From: Planctomycetota bacterium
GTDB taxonomy: Bacteria > Planctomycetota > UBA1135 > GCA-002686595
Direction: 5' to 3'
Assembly: GCA_021413885.1 (NCBI GenBank)
Contig: JAIOPM010000013.1
Location: 126,001 to 190,000 of the forward strand
DNA length: 64,000 nucleotides
The position numbers and the translations under genes were made by a program. A model generated the notes under the pieces. That model searched no databases. It was not told the DNA's origin and worked only from the letters and a program-made list of their open reading frames with translations. Below are positions 7,780-15,514 of this stretch, in pieces; position 1 is the stretch's first letter, and every line of letters starts with the position of its first letter.

Positions 7780-9182
7780 GGTTGCACGGTCGCTTCGGTC
7801 GGATCGGCGCCGAGGGTTTCACGCAGTTCGGTCGATTGCCGCGCGAGGTCGTCGAGCCGCAGGAGCGCCTTCTTCATGTTCGGCCACTCGGTGCCGATCA
7901 CCTTGGTCTCGCGCGGATCGCGGTCGAGGCGGTAGCCGCCGATGTCGCCGAGCGATTCGCTGGTGATCACCTTCAACGTTTCGGTGCGCAACGCGCGGAA
8001 ATCGAGGCGCGCCATGAAGAGCTCGAGCATCGCGGGCTCGGTCGGCAACGGCTCGTTCCCATTGAAGTACGGCGCGAGGTTGCGGCCCTGCACCTGTTTC
8101 GGAACCTCCGCGCCGCCGATCGACGCGAGCGTCGGGAAGAGATCGATCGTGCGCACCTGTTGATCGATCGTGCGGCCGGCGAGCACATGGCCCGGCCAAC
8201 TGAAGATCAGCGGCACGTGCACGACCTCTTCGTAGAGCGTGATCGCGTGCCCGCGCAGACCGTGGTCGAAGAACTCGTCGCCGTGGTCGGCGACGACGAC
8301 GACCATCAGGTTCTCGGCGCTGCCGGCCTTGCGGCGCAGCACGTCGATGATCTTGGCCAAATGCTCGTCGGTGAAGCGGATCTCGCCGTCGTAGAGCGCG
8401 AGCAGGTGCTGCAGATCGCGCGCATCCATCCCGGGATGGATCGCGGGGTTCGACATGTAGTCGTGCCCGTCGAGCGTGCCGGTGTAGTCGGGATCGAAGC
8501 GATCGACGTACTCCTTCGGCGGGATGTAGTCGTAGTGGACGTCCCACAGGTGCACGAAGGCGAAGAAGGGGCGAGCGTCGGCGCGTTCGCTCCACTTCGT
8601 GACGCGTTCGAGCGTGCGCGGGCTGGTGACGTCGGAGTGCGTCGGGCTGACCGACTGCGTGACTTCGCGCCGCAGCTCCATCGCGTCGATGTCCGCGGGC
8701 ACCGTCGTCATGCAGCTCTCGTAGACGTCGAAGCCCTGGCTCAACCCGAAGATCGGGTGCAGGTACGGCCCGCCGAAGAAACCCGCGGTCTGGTAGCCGA
8801 CGGCTTTCAGCGTCTCGGCGAGCGTCGTGTGCTTCTCCGCGAGCGCGAGACCGTTGTCGATCACGCCGTGCGCTGAATCGTAGAGCCCGGTGAACATCGC
8901 CGCGTGCGACGGCAACGTCCACGACGTCGTCGACACCGCGTTCGCGCAGCGCACGCCTTCCGCGGCGAGCGCGTCCAGCGTCGGGCTCGTCTCCTTCGGA
9001 TAGCCGTAGCAGTGCACGTGATCCGCGCGCAGCGAATCGATCGAGACGAAGAGGATCGACGGCTTACCCGTCTTCGGCGCGGGCTCGTCGTCGGACGAGC
9101 ACGCGGCGAGAAGTGCGGCGCAGAGCCCGAGCGCGCTCGCGGCTACTTGCGGTTGTCGCCGTATCCGAGCTTTCGGAGCCAT
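7743..9182 (-). CDS. Lipoprotein sulfatase-fold hydrolase, Thr nucleophile
   Basis: 479 residues of the alkaline phosphatase/sulfatase superfamily. The N-terminus is a lipoprotein signal with lipobox LAAC at Cys28. Metal-site segments are present: SIDSLRADH (Asp49), VVADHGDEFFDHG and GHAITLYEEVVHVPLI. The signature that is C/S-x-P-x-R in formylglycine sulfatases reads T89-L-P-S-H93, followed by the usual Thr-Gly. With Thr for Cys and His for Arg it cannot be a classical formylglycine enzyme. LtaS and EptA, which move phospho-groups, use threonine in this fold, so phosphatase or phosphotransferase activity is plausible. Its paralog at 9143-10591 overlaps it by 40 bases. Confidence 0.8.
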   Translation of the reverse strand: MAPKARIRRQPQVAASALGLCAALLAACSSDDEPAPKTGKPSILFVSIDSLRADHVHCYGYPKETSPTLDALAAEGVRCANAVSTTSWTLPSHAAMFTGLYDSAHGVIDNGLALAEKHTTLAETLKAVGYQTAGFFGGPYLHPIFGLSQGFDVYESCMTTVPADIDAMELRREVTQSVSPTHSDVTSPRTLERVTKWSERADARPFFAFVHLWDVHYDYIPPKEYVDRFDPDYTGTLDGHDYMSNPAIHPGMDARDLQHLLALYDGEIRFTDEHLAKIIDVLRRKAGSAENLMVVVVADHGDEFFDHGLRGHAITLYEEVVHVPLIFSWPGHVLAGRTIDQQVRTIDLFPTLASIGGAEVPKQVQGRNLAPYFNGNEPLPTEPAMLELFMARLDFRALRTETLKVITSESLGDIGGYRLDRDPRETKVIGTEWPNMKKALLRLDDLARQSTELRETLGADPTEATVQPWLQDRLKSLGY

Positions 9183-10591
9183 TCCTGCATTTCCGGGCTC
9201 GTGTCGACCGGTACGGGACGTCCGCCGAGGTCGGTGTTGATCGCGTGGGATTCCTGGGACAGATTCTTCAGAGCCACGATGGCCTTCATCGTCTCGGGGT
9301 CATTCGCCGGCAGCGGCGTGCGCTCGCCCGGATCGCTGTCGAGCTTGCAGCCCGCGATGGTCCGCCCTTGATCGGAGATGAACGCCTTGAACGTGTCGGT
9401 GCGGAGGGCGCGACAGGGATTCATCACGTGCAGCTCGAGCAACGCCGGCGCCGTCGGCACCGAACCGTCGTCGACCAGCGGGAACAGATCGCGCCCCTGC
9501 ACATACGTCGGCACTTTCGCTCCCGTGGTGCCGGCGAGCGTCGGCAGCAGATCGATCAAGCGCACTTGCTCGTCGACGACGCGGTTCGCGTCGAGATGTC
9601 CGGGCCAACGCATCACCATCGGCACCTTCACGACTTCGTCGAAGAGCGTCTTCTGGTGGCCCTTGTTGCCGTGCTCGAAGAACTCCTCGCCGTGGTCGGC
9701 GGTGATCACGACCAGGAGCTTGTCCTTGCCGCCGGCCTTGGCCTCGAGCGTCGCGAGCACCTTCGCGATGTGATCGTCGACGAAACGGATCTCGTTGTCG
9801 TAGAGCGCGAGGACGTGCTGCAAATCGCGCGGCGCCATCGACGGGCCGATCGTCGGGTTCTGCATGTAGCTAGCGGGGGCGAGCGAGCCCGCGTAGTCAC
9901 GATCGAAGAGCTCGATGATCCCGGGATGGGGGAGGTAGTCGTAGTGGACATCCCAGAAGTGCACGAACGCGAAGAACGGCCGCGCGTCCGCGGTCTTCGC
10001 CCACTTGTCGACTTCCTCGACCGTGCGCGGACTGGTGATGTCGTGGTGCGACGCGCCTTCGTCGGCGCGCGAACTCTCGCGCACCTTGGTCGCGTCGAGG
10101 TCGTCGGCGAGCACCGTCATGCAGCTCTGGTAGTGATCGAAGCCTTGGCCGAGTCCGTACGTCGGATGCAGGTACGGCCCGCCGAAGAACCCCGCGGTCT
10201 GGTAGCCGGCGTCCTTCAGGATCTCGGCGAGCGTGCGATGCGACGGCGCGAGCGCGAGTCCGTTGTCGACGAGGCCGTGCGCCGAGTCGTAGAGCCCGGT
10301 GAACATCGCCGCGTGCGAAGGCAGCGTCCACGACGTCGTCGACACCGCTGTCTGGAAGCGCAAGCCTTCCTTCGCGACCGCGTCGATCGTCGGACTGGTC
10401 GGCGCGCGGTAGCCGTAGCAGCCGAGGTGATCGGGGCGCAGCGAGTCGATCGAGATCAACAGGATCGAGGGCCGCGCGGGCTCGTGCTTCGACTCGCAAG
10501 CGCTCGTGAACGAGAGGACGAGCGCCGCGGCCAACGTGGTGAAGGACCTCGCGAGCGGCTTCGTTCGAGCGCGCGGAGAAGAAGCATTCAT
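9143..10591 (-). CDS. Lipoprotein sulfatase-fold hydrolase, paralog
   Basis: 482 residues, clearly a duplicate of the next gene: T89-L-P-S-H93 occupies the same residue numbers, and long segments (FFGGPYLHP, SPRTVEEVDKW, ALYDNEIRFVDDH) align. Lipobox TSAC puts the lipidated Cys at 32. Metal-binding Asp49 and TADHGEEFFEHG are kept. As in its partner, the nucleophile position is threonine rather than a formylglycine-forming cysteine. ATG 10591 is preferred over an in-frame ATG 12 codons earlier: it starts the signal peptide and follows a TACGAT element by 9 bases. It opens a three-gene operon with the second sulfatase and the GT-C enzyme. Confidence 0.8.
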   Translation of the reverse strand: MNASSPRARTKPLARSFTTLAAALVLSFTSACESKHEPARPSILLISIDSLRPDHLGCYGYRAPTSPTIDAVAKEGLRFQTAVSTTSWTLPSHAAMFTGLYDSAHGLVDNGLALAPSHRTLAEILKDAGYQTAGFFGGPYLHPTYGLGQGFDHYQSCMTVLADDLDATKVRESSRADEGASHHDITSPRTVEEVDKWAKTADARPFFAFVHFWDVHYDYLPHPGIIELFDRDYAGSLAPASYMQNPTIGPSMAPRDLQHVLALYDNEIRFVDDHIAKVLATLEAKAGGKDKLLVVITADHGEEFFEHGNKGHQKTLFDEVVKVPMVMRWPGHLDANRVVDEQVRLIDLLPTLAGTTGAKVPTYVQGRDLFPLVDDGSVPTAPALLELHVMNPCRALRTDTFKAFISDQGRTIAGCKLDSDPGERTPLPANDPETMKAIVALKNLSQESHAINTDLGGRPVPVDTSPEMQEWLRKLGYGDNRK

Positions 10592-10600
10592 CGCCTTGGA

Positions 10601-10606
10601 ATCGTA
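10601..10606 (-). promoter_or_regulatory. Start-proximal -10 element (TACGAT)
   Basis: TACGAT on the minus strand ends nine bases before the ATG at 10591, again predicting a leader of only a few bases. AAGG lies between the two but too near the predicted transcript start to act as a normal ribosome site. Confidence 0.45.
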
Positions 10607-10765
10607 GCTTTGGGGGAGAAGGGGCACAACGCGAGCGAGCGCGGCGGAGCGAGTTCGAGGTCGTCGAGCGTCGTTCGCTGCGATGTGGAGACGTGCGTCG
10701 TCGCGCCCGCGTTCCGTCGCGCGTGCGGACCTTTTTTCGAGGGTCGGGCCCGCGCGTCGAGCGGA

Positions 10766-10771
10766 TAGACT
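10766..10771 (+). promoter_or_regulatory. Possible -10 element of the helicase gene (TAGACT)
   Basis: TAGACT is identical to the element before the gene at 1124, but lies 20 bases before the ATG at 10792, giving a leader of about 14 bases with no Shine-Dalgarno match. The rest of the 200-base gap (10592-10791) holds a T6 run at 10732-10737 and nothing else I recognise. Confidence 0.4.
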
Positions 10772-10791
10772 GCGTCGTTCAGACGTCGACG

Positions 10792-13056
10792 ATGAGTGCT
10801 TCTTCCCGACCTCGGCGAAACGATCCGGGCCTCTTCGCGGAGCCGCAACCTGAGCACGTTACGCCGCCCGCGACGGACTGGTTCGCGGACCTCAACGCGC
10901 CCCAACGTCAGGCGGTGCTGCACGAGAACGGGCCGCTCTTGATCCTCGCCGGCGCCGGTTCCGGCAAGACGCGCGTGATCACGCGGCGCATCGCCTACCT
11001 GGTGCGCGAACGCGGCCTGCGCCCCGACGAGATCCTCGCGATCACGTTCACCAACAAGGCGGCGGGCGAGATGCGCGAGCGCGTCCAGCGCCTGTTCGCC
11101 GAATCGGGCTCGCCGGTCGATGCGCGCGCGCTGTGGATCTCGACGTTCCACTCGATGTGCGCGCGGATCCTGCGGCGCGACATCGCGGTGCTCGACGGCT
11201 TCACGCGCGACTTCTCGATCTACGACACGGACGACCGCAACCGCGTGATCAAGGAGATCCTCGAGCGCGACGGTTGGGACACGACGACGTTCAAGCCCTC
11301 CGCGATCGGTTCGTGGATCAGCCGCGAGAAGAACTTCCAGGCCAAGGCGAGCTTCGAGGCCGCCGACACCGGCGACCTCGAGCACGACGTCTACACCAAG
11401 GTCGCGGCGAAGTACGAGGAGACGATGCGGCGGTCGAACGCGCTCGACTTCGACGACTTGCTGCTGCGCGTGCTCGAAGTCTTCGAGCGCGAGCCCGGCG
11501 TCCGCGACGGCTACGCGCGCCGCTTCCGCCAAGTGATGGTCGACGAGTACCAGGACACCAACCGCGTCCAGTACTTGTTGATGCGCCACCTCGCGGGCCA
11601 CCACCTGAACCTCGCGGCGTGCGGCGATCCCGACCAGTCGATCTACGGCTGGCGCGGCGCCGACGTGCGCAACATCCTCGAGTTCGAGCGCGACTTCCCC
11701 AACACGACGACGGTGCGGCTCGAGCAGAACTACCGCTCGACGCAGAACATCCTGAAGGCGGCCCAAGGGGTGATCCGCAACAACCGCCAACGCAAGGAGA
11801 AGGATCTCTGGTCCGAACGCGAGGGCGGCGAGCTCGTACAAGCGATCGAGTGCGGCGACGAGGACGACGAAGCACGCGAGATCGCGGCGCGGATCCGCGG
11901 CCTCGTCGAACACGGACTGCGGCACGACCAGATCGCGATCTTCTACCGCGCGAACTTCATGCAGCGCGCGATCGAACGCGCGCTCCGCCTCGCGTCGATT
12001 CCGTACCAGATCGTCGCGGGAACCGAGTTCTTCCAACGGCGCGAGATCAAGGATCTCGTCGCGTGGTTGCGCGTGCTCGTCAATCCGTCGGACGACGAAG
12101 CGTGTCGCCGCACGCTGGGTGCGCCGGCGCGCGGCATCGGCGACAAGACGGCGGACGAGCTCGCGAAGTGGTGCGCGAACCGACGTCTGCCGCTCGCGAC
12201 CGCGGTCCATTCGGAGGAAGTGCGCAAGCTGATCCGCGGCACCGGCAAGAAGGCGCTCGCCGACCTCGCCGCGATCTTCGAGCGTCTGCGCCCGCTCGCC
12301 GGCGGCTCGGCGCACGCCGCGCTCGAAGCGGTGGTCCGCGAGACCGACTACTGGAAGTGGCTCGAGTCCCAAGCCGAACGCGACGACGTCGATCGCGCCG
12401 CGAACGTCGAGGAATTGCTCGCGAACGCCGCGACGTACGACGAGCGCGAGCCCGAAGCCGGCGTGCGCGGCTTCCTGCAGGACATCGCGCTCGTGAGCGA
12501 CGTCGACGGCTTCGAAGCCGGCGTCGCGAAGGTGTCGATGATGACGCTGCACTCCGCGAAGGGCCTCGAGTTCCCCGCGGTGTTCATCGCGGGCCTCGAG
12601 GAGAATCTGCTGCCGCACTCGCGCGCTCTCTCGGAAGCCGAAGACACCGACCTCGCCGTCGAGGAGGAACGCCGCCTCTTCTACGTCGGCATGACGCGCG
12701 CGCAGGAGCGACTGGTTCTGACGCTCGCGAAAGTGCGCCGTCACTTCGGGGAGACCGCGTGGTGCGAGCCGTCGCGGTTCCTGCGCGAGATCCCGAGCGA
12801 GTTGCTCGAAGGCCTGGGCTCCGAGGACGACTTCACCGGCGATCCGACTGTCGTCGCGGAACTCGACGACGATCCGTTCGAACGCTTGTCGCCCGGCGTA
12901 TGGGTCCAGAGCGAGCACTTCGGCCGCGGCGTCGTGGTCTCCCTTTCCGGCTCGGGCCCGAACACGAGAGCGACCGTGCGTTTCACGCTCCATGGCGAGA
13001 AGATGCTTTACCTCCAATACGCCAAGCTGCGCCGGCTCGAAGCCGACGACGCCTAG
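10792..13056 (+). CDS. pcrA: UvrD/PcrA-type 3'-5' DNA helicase
   Basis: 754 residues, the usual length for superfamily 1A helicases. Motifs in order: Q-motif NAPQRQAVL, Walker A AGAGSGKTR (Lys59), Ia TFTNKAAGEM, II VDEYQDTN, III GDPDQSIYGWRGAD, IV VRLEQNYRSTQ, V TLHSAKGLEFPAVFIAGL and VI FYVGMTRAQERL. The C-terminus (GVWVQSEHFGRGVVV) is the Tudor-like domain of PcrA/UvrD that binds RNA polymerase. It unwinds DNA in nucleotide excision and mismatch repair. PcrA and UvrD cannot be told apart from sequence alone. ATG 10792 is chosen; an upstream in-frame ATG at 10693 would add a 33-residue Arg-rich extension unlike the family. Confidence 0.95.
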   Translation: MSASSRPRRNDPGLFAEPQPEHVTPPATDWFADLNAPQRQAVLHENGPLLILAGAGSGKTRVITRRIAYLVRERGLRPDEILAITFTNKAAGEMRERVQRLFAESGSPVDARALWISTFHSMCARILRRDIAVLDGFTRDFSIYDTDDRNRVIKEILERDGWDTTTFKPSAIGSWISREKNFQAKASFEAADTGDLEHDVYTKVAAKYEETMRRSNALDFDDLLLRVLEVFEREPGVRDGYARRFRQVMVDEYQDTNRVQYLLMRHLAGHHLNLAACGDPDQSIYGWRGADVRNILEFERDFPNTTTVRLEQNYRSTQNILKAAQGVIRNNRQRKEKDLWSEREGGELVQAIECGDEDDEAREIAARIRGLVEHGLRHDQIAIFYRANFMQRAIERALRLASIPYQIVAGTEFFQRREIKDLVAWLRVLVNPSDDEACRRTLGAPARGIGDKTADELAKWCANRRLPLATAVHSEEVRKLIRGTGKKALADLAAIFERLRPLAGGSAHAALEAVVRETDYWKWLESQAERDDVDRAANVEELLANAATYDEREPEAGVRGFLQDIALVSDVDGFEAGVAKVSMMTLHSAKGLEFPAVFIAGLEENLLPHSRALSEAEDTDLAVEEERRLFYVGMTRAQERLVLTLAKVRRHFGETAWCEPSRFLREIPSELLEGLGSEDDFTGDPTVVAELDDDPFERLSPGVWVQSEHFGRGVVVSLSGSGPNTRATVRFTLHGEKMLYLQYAKLRRLEADDA

Positions 13057-13066
13057 AAGAACTCCC

Positions 13067-13981
13067 GTGCCCCAATCCCGTCTGGCCGACGAATTCCGCG
13101 AACGTCTCGCGCAGCTGATCGACGAAGCGCGCGCCGCCGGCGTGCTCGAGGATCTGCGGCCGGTGCTCGACGGTTTGCTGCAAGCGCACGTGCCGATGGT
13201 GGCGAGCCCCGACGGCATCCCGCGGCGCTTCGGGATGATCGGCGATTCGGCGCCGATGCGTCGCGTGTTCGAGCTGCTCGAGAAGATCGCGCCGAGCGAA
13301 GTCGCGGTGTTGATCCAGGGCGAGACCGGCACGGGCAAGGAGCTCGTCGCTCGCGCGCTGCACGAATACGGCACGCGCAAGTCGAAACCGTTCCTCGCCG
13401 AGAACTGCGCCGCGGTGCCGGCCGATTTGCTCGAGAGCGAACTCTTCGGCCACAAGCGCGGTTCGTTCACCGGCGCGGTCGTCGATCGCGACGGCCACTT
13501 CGTCGCGGCGAACGGCGGCACGGTCTTCCTCGACGAGATCGGCGACATGCCGCTCGCGATGCAGGCGAAGCTGCTGCGCGTCCTCCAAGAAGGCGAAGTG
13601 CGGCCGGTCGGCTCGAACAAGGTCATCCACGTCGACGTGCGCATCGTCGCGGCGAGCAACAAGGACCTGAAGACGATGACCAGGGTCCACACGTTCCGTG
13701 AGGACCTCTACTTCCGCCTCAACGTGATCACGATCCAGTTGCCGCCGTTGCGCGACCGCAAGGGCGACGTGCGGCACCTCGTGCGCTTCTTCTTGACCAA
13801 GGTCGCGAAGGAGATGGGACGCACCGCCGAGGTGACGGAAGAGGCGATGGTGTTGCTCGAACGTTGGACGTGGCCGGGCAACGTGCGCGAGCTCGAGAAC
13901 GAGATCCGCCGCGCCGTCGCGTTGACGCCGGGCGTGATCGGTCCGCGCGATCTGTCGCCCGCCGTGCAGAAGGGCCCTTGA
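13067..13981 (+). CDS. Sigma-54 AAA+ activator without DNA-binding domain
   Basis: 304 residues. The AAA+ domain is complete: Walker A GETGTGKE (85-92), Walker B GTVFLDEIGD (151-160), sensor region VDVRIVAASNKDL, arginine-finger segment FREDLYFRLNV and WPGNVREL. The loop that touches sigma-54 reads GSFTGA (132-137) rather than GAFTGA; Ser is tolerated in some natural activators. About 55 helical residues precede it with no receiver, GAF or PAS domain. The protein ends just after the AAA+ module, so there is no Fis-type helix-turn-helix. It may act from solution or pair with another DNA binder. GTG start 10 bases after the helicase stop, probably co-transcribed. Confidence 0.85.
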   Translation: MPQSRLADEFRERLAQLIDEARAAGVLEDLRPVLDGLLQAHVPMVASPDGIPRRFGMIGDSAPMRRVFELLEKIAPSEVAVLIQGETGTGKELVARALHEYGTRKSKPFLAENCAAVPADLLESELFGHKRGSFTGAVVDRDGHFVAANGGTVFLDEIGDMPLAMQAKLLRVLQEGEVRPVGSNKVIHVDVRIVAASNKDLKTMTRVHTFREDLYFRLNVITIQLPPLRDRKGDVRHLVRFFLTKVAKEMGRTAEVTEEAMVLLERWTWPGNVRELENEIRRAVALTPGVIGPRDLSPAVQKGP

Positions 13982-13989
13982 GCGGCGCG

Positions 13990-15483
13990 ATGGAGTCGAC
14001 GGCGACGGACCGCCGCGTGCGCGGGATTCTCTGGCTCGCGGCGCTCGTCGTGTGCGTGCTCGGTTTCCCGCGAGCGCTCGACACGTGGCGCGATCAGGTC
14101 GAGTATCCGCTCGACCTCGTGCTCGAGAGCCCGAGCCTCGCGACGCTCGAACTCCTGCGCACCGACGCGAACCCGTACGCGCCCGAGGTGTACGCCGAGC
14201 CGCCGTTCTGGATGTCGATGTACACGCCGCTGTACTACCAGCTCGTCGCAGCGCTGCCCTCGCACCCGACGAATCCGTTCTTCACCGGACGCGTCGTCGA
14301 CGTCGCGTGTGTCGGGTTGTTGCTCGCGTTGTTGTTCGCAGTGCGCGGACGCGATCCGGCGTTGGCGTTGCTCGCTTGCGGCGCGTACGTGCTCGTGCGC
14401 GTCGTCATCAACAACGGCGCGCTCTTCAAGAACGACTTCCTCGGCATTCTCTTGTCGGCGGTGGCCGTCGTCGTCGCCGATCGAGCGCGCGACCGGCTCG
14501 CGTGGATCGTCGCGTCCGCGTTGATCGCCGCGACGGCGTTCTGGTGCAAGCAATCGTTCCTCGCGGCGGCCGTTGCGTGCGGGGTCTTCTTCCTGTTGCG
14601 CTCGTTCCGCTTCGCGTTGGTGTTCGGGATCACGTTCGCGGTGAGCGTCGGACTGCTGCTCGCCGGCGCGTTCTTCGAGTGGGGGAGCGGCTTCTGGTTC
14701 TCGGTGTTCGTCGCGCCGCAGAATCCGCTCGACGGCGACGTCTTCCGCGGGTTGTGGCTCGAGATGCTGATCCAGCCCGTCGCGATGCTCAACCTCGTCG
14801 CCGCCTTGTTGTTGGTCGCGTGGGCGTTGAAGCGGCGCGGTCTCGACGCGTGGCGCGCCGACCCGTTCGGACTCTATGCGCTGGTCGCCGGCGCGGTGTT
14901 GATGGCGACCGTCGGCAAGAAGGGCGCGGGAGCCAACTACTTCAACGAGTGGGAGTTCGCGTCGCTGCTCGTGCTCGTGCGTTGGGTTCCGGAGTGGATC
15001 GCGGCGTCGAAGCCGCGCGTCGCCGCCGCGGCGTTCGCGGGCGTCTTCGTCGTCGCGTCGGTCGCCGAGGTCGCGCTCGCCGAGCGCGGTCAGTATTCGT
15101 ACACGACGTCGGAGATCACGCCGCTCGCGGCCGCCGACGCAGCGGAGATCGCCGCGCGCGTCACCGCCGTCGCGGGGCCGCAACCGTTGATCCTCAACTT
15201 CTTCAGCGCGAGCATCACGTCGTCGTTGCCCGGCACCGTGCACCTCAACGATCCGTACCTCTACGGATTGCTGTGGGGAACCGGGAAGCTCGACGCGCGG
15301 ACATTCTTCGCGGCGATCCGCTCGCGCCGCTACGACATCGTGCTCACCGCGCCGGAGATCTTGACCGGCAAGTACCCGTGTCCGCCGGAGATGCTGCGCG
15401 CGCTGCGCCGCAACTACGAACTCGCCGACCGCGTCGTCCGCCCGAACGGCACGGCGTTCGACATCCTGAAGCGCGGGCCTTGA
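13990..15483 (+). CDS. GT-C membrane glycosyltransferase
   Basis: 497 residues, about 10-12 membrane helices. After helix 1 the loop EYPLDLVLESPSLATLELL and the NPYAPEVY...YTPLYYQLVAALP region match an uncharacterised family 39-like group with an early periplasmic acidic residue. C-terminal periplasmic segment contains LPGTVHLNDPYLYGLLWGTG. It probably uses a polyprenyl-linked sugar; acceptor unknown. ATG 13990 is chosen, nine bases after the activator's stop; a TTG at 13978 overlapping that stop is the alternative. Convergent with the GT-C gene at 15515 across a 31-base gap with no obvious terminator. Confidence 0.75.
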   Translation: MESTATDRRVRGILWLAALVVCVLGFPRALDTWRDQVEYPLDLVLESPSLATLELLRTDANPYAPEVYAEPPFWMSMYTPLYYQLVAALPSHPTNPFFTGRVVDVACVGLLLALLFAVRGRDPALALLACGAYVLVRVVINNGALFKNDFLGILLSAVAVVVADRARDRLAWIVASALIAATAFWCKQSFLAAAVACGVFFLLRSFRFALVFGITFAVSVGLLLAGAFFEWGSGFWFSVFVAPQNPLDGDVFRGLWLEMLIQPVAMLNLVAALLLVAWALKRRGLDAWRADPFGLYALVAGAVLMATVGKKGAGANYFNEWEFASLLVLVRWVPEWIAASKPRVAAAAFAGVFVVASVAEVALAERGQYSYTTSEITPLAAADAAEIAARVTAVAGPQPLILNFFSASITSSLPGTVHLNDPYLYGLLWGTGKLDARTFFAAIRSRRYDIVLTAPEILTGKYPCPPEMLRALRRNYELADRVVRPNGTAFDILKRGP

Positions 15484-15514
15484 TCCGAGACGACGTCGTT
15501 CGTGTCGCGCGCCG

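Noticed and set aside
10693-10791. N-terminal extension of the helicase from an upstream ATG
   Set aside because: The 33 extra residues are Arg-rich, unlike the family, and would place the TAGACT element inside the gene.
10588-13692. A 1034-codon open frame opposite the helicase gene
   Set aside because: It is the mirror of the helicase and activator codons in G+C-rich DNA; its composition (long Arg/Ala/Val/Glu runs) lacks any domain and the sense strand is a textbook helicase.
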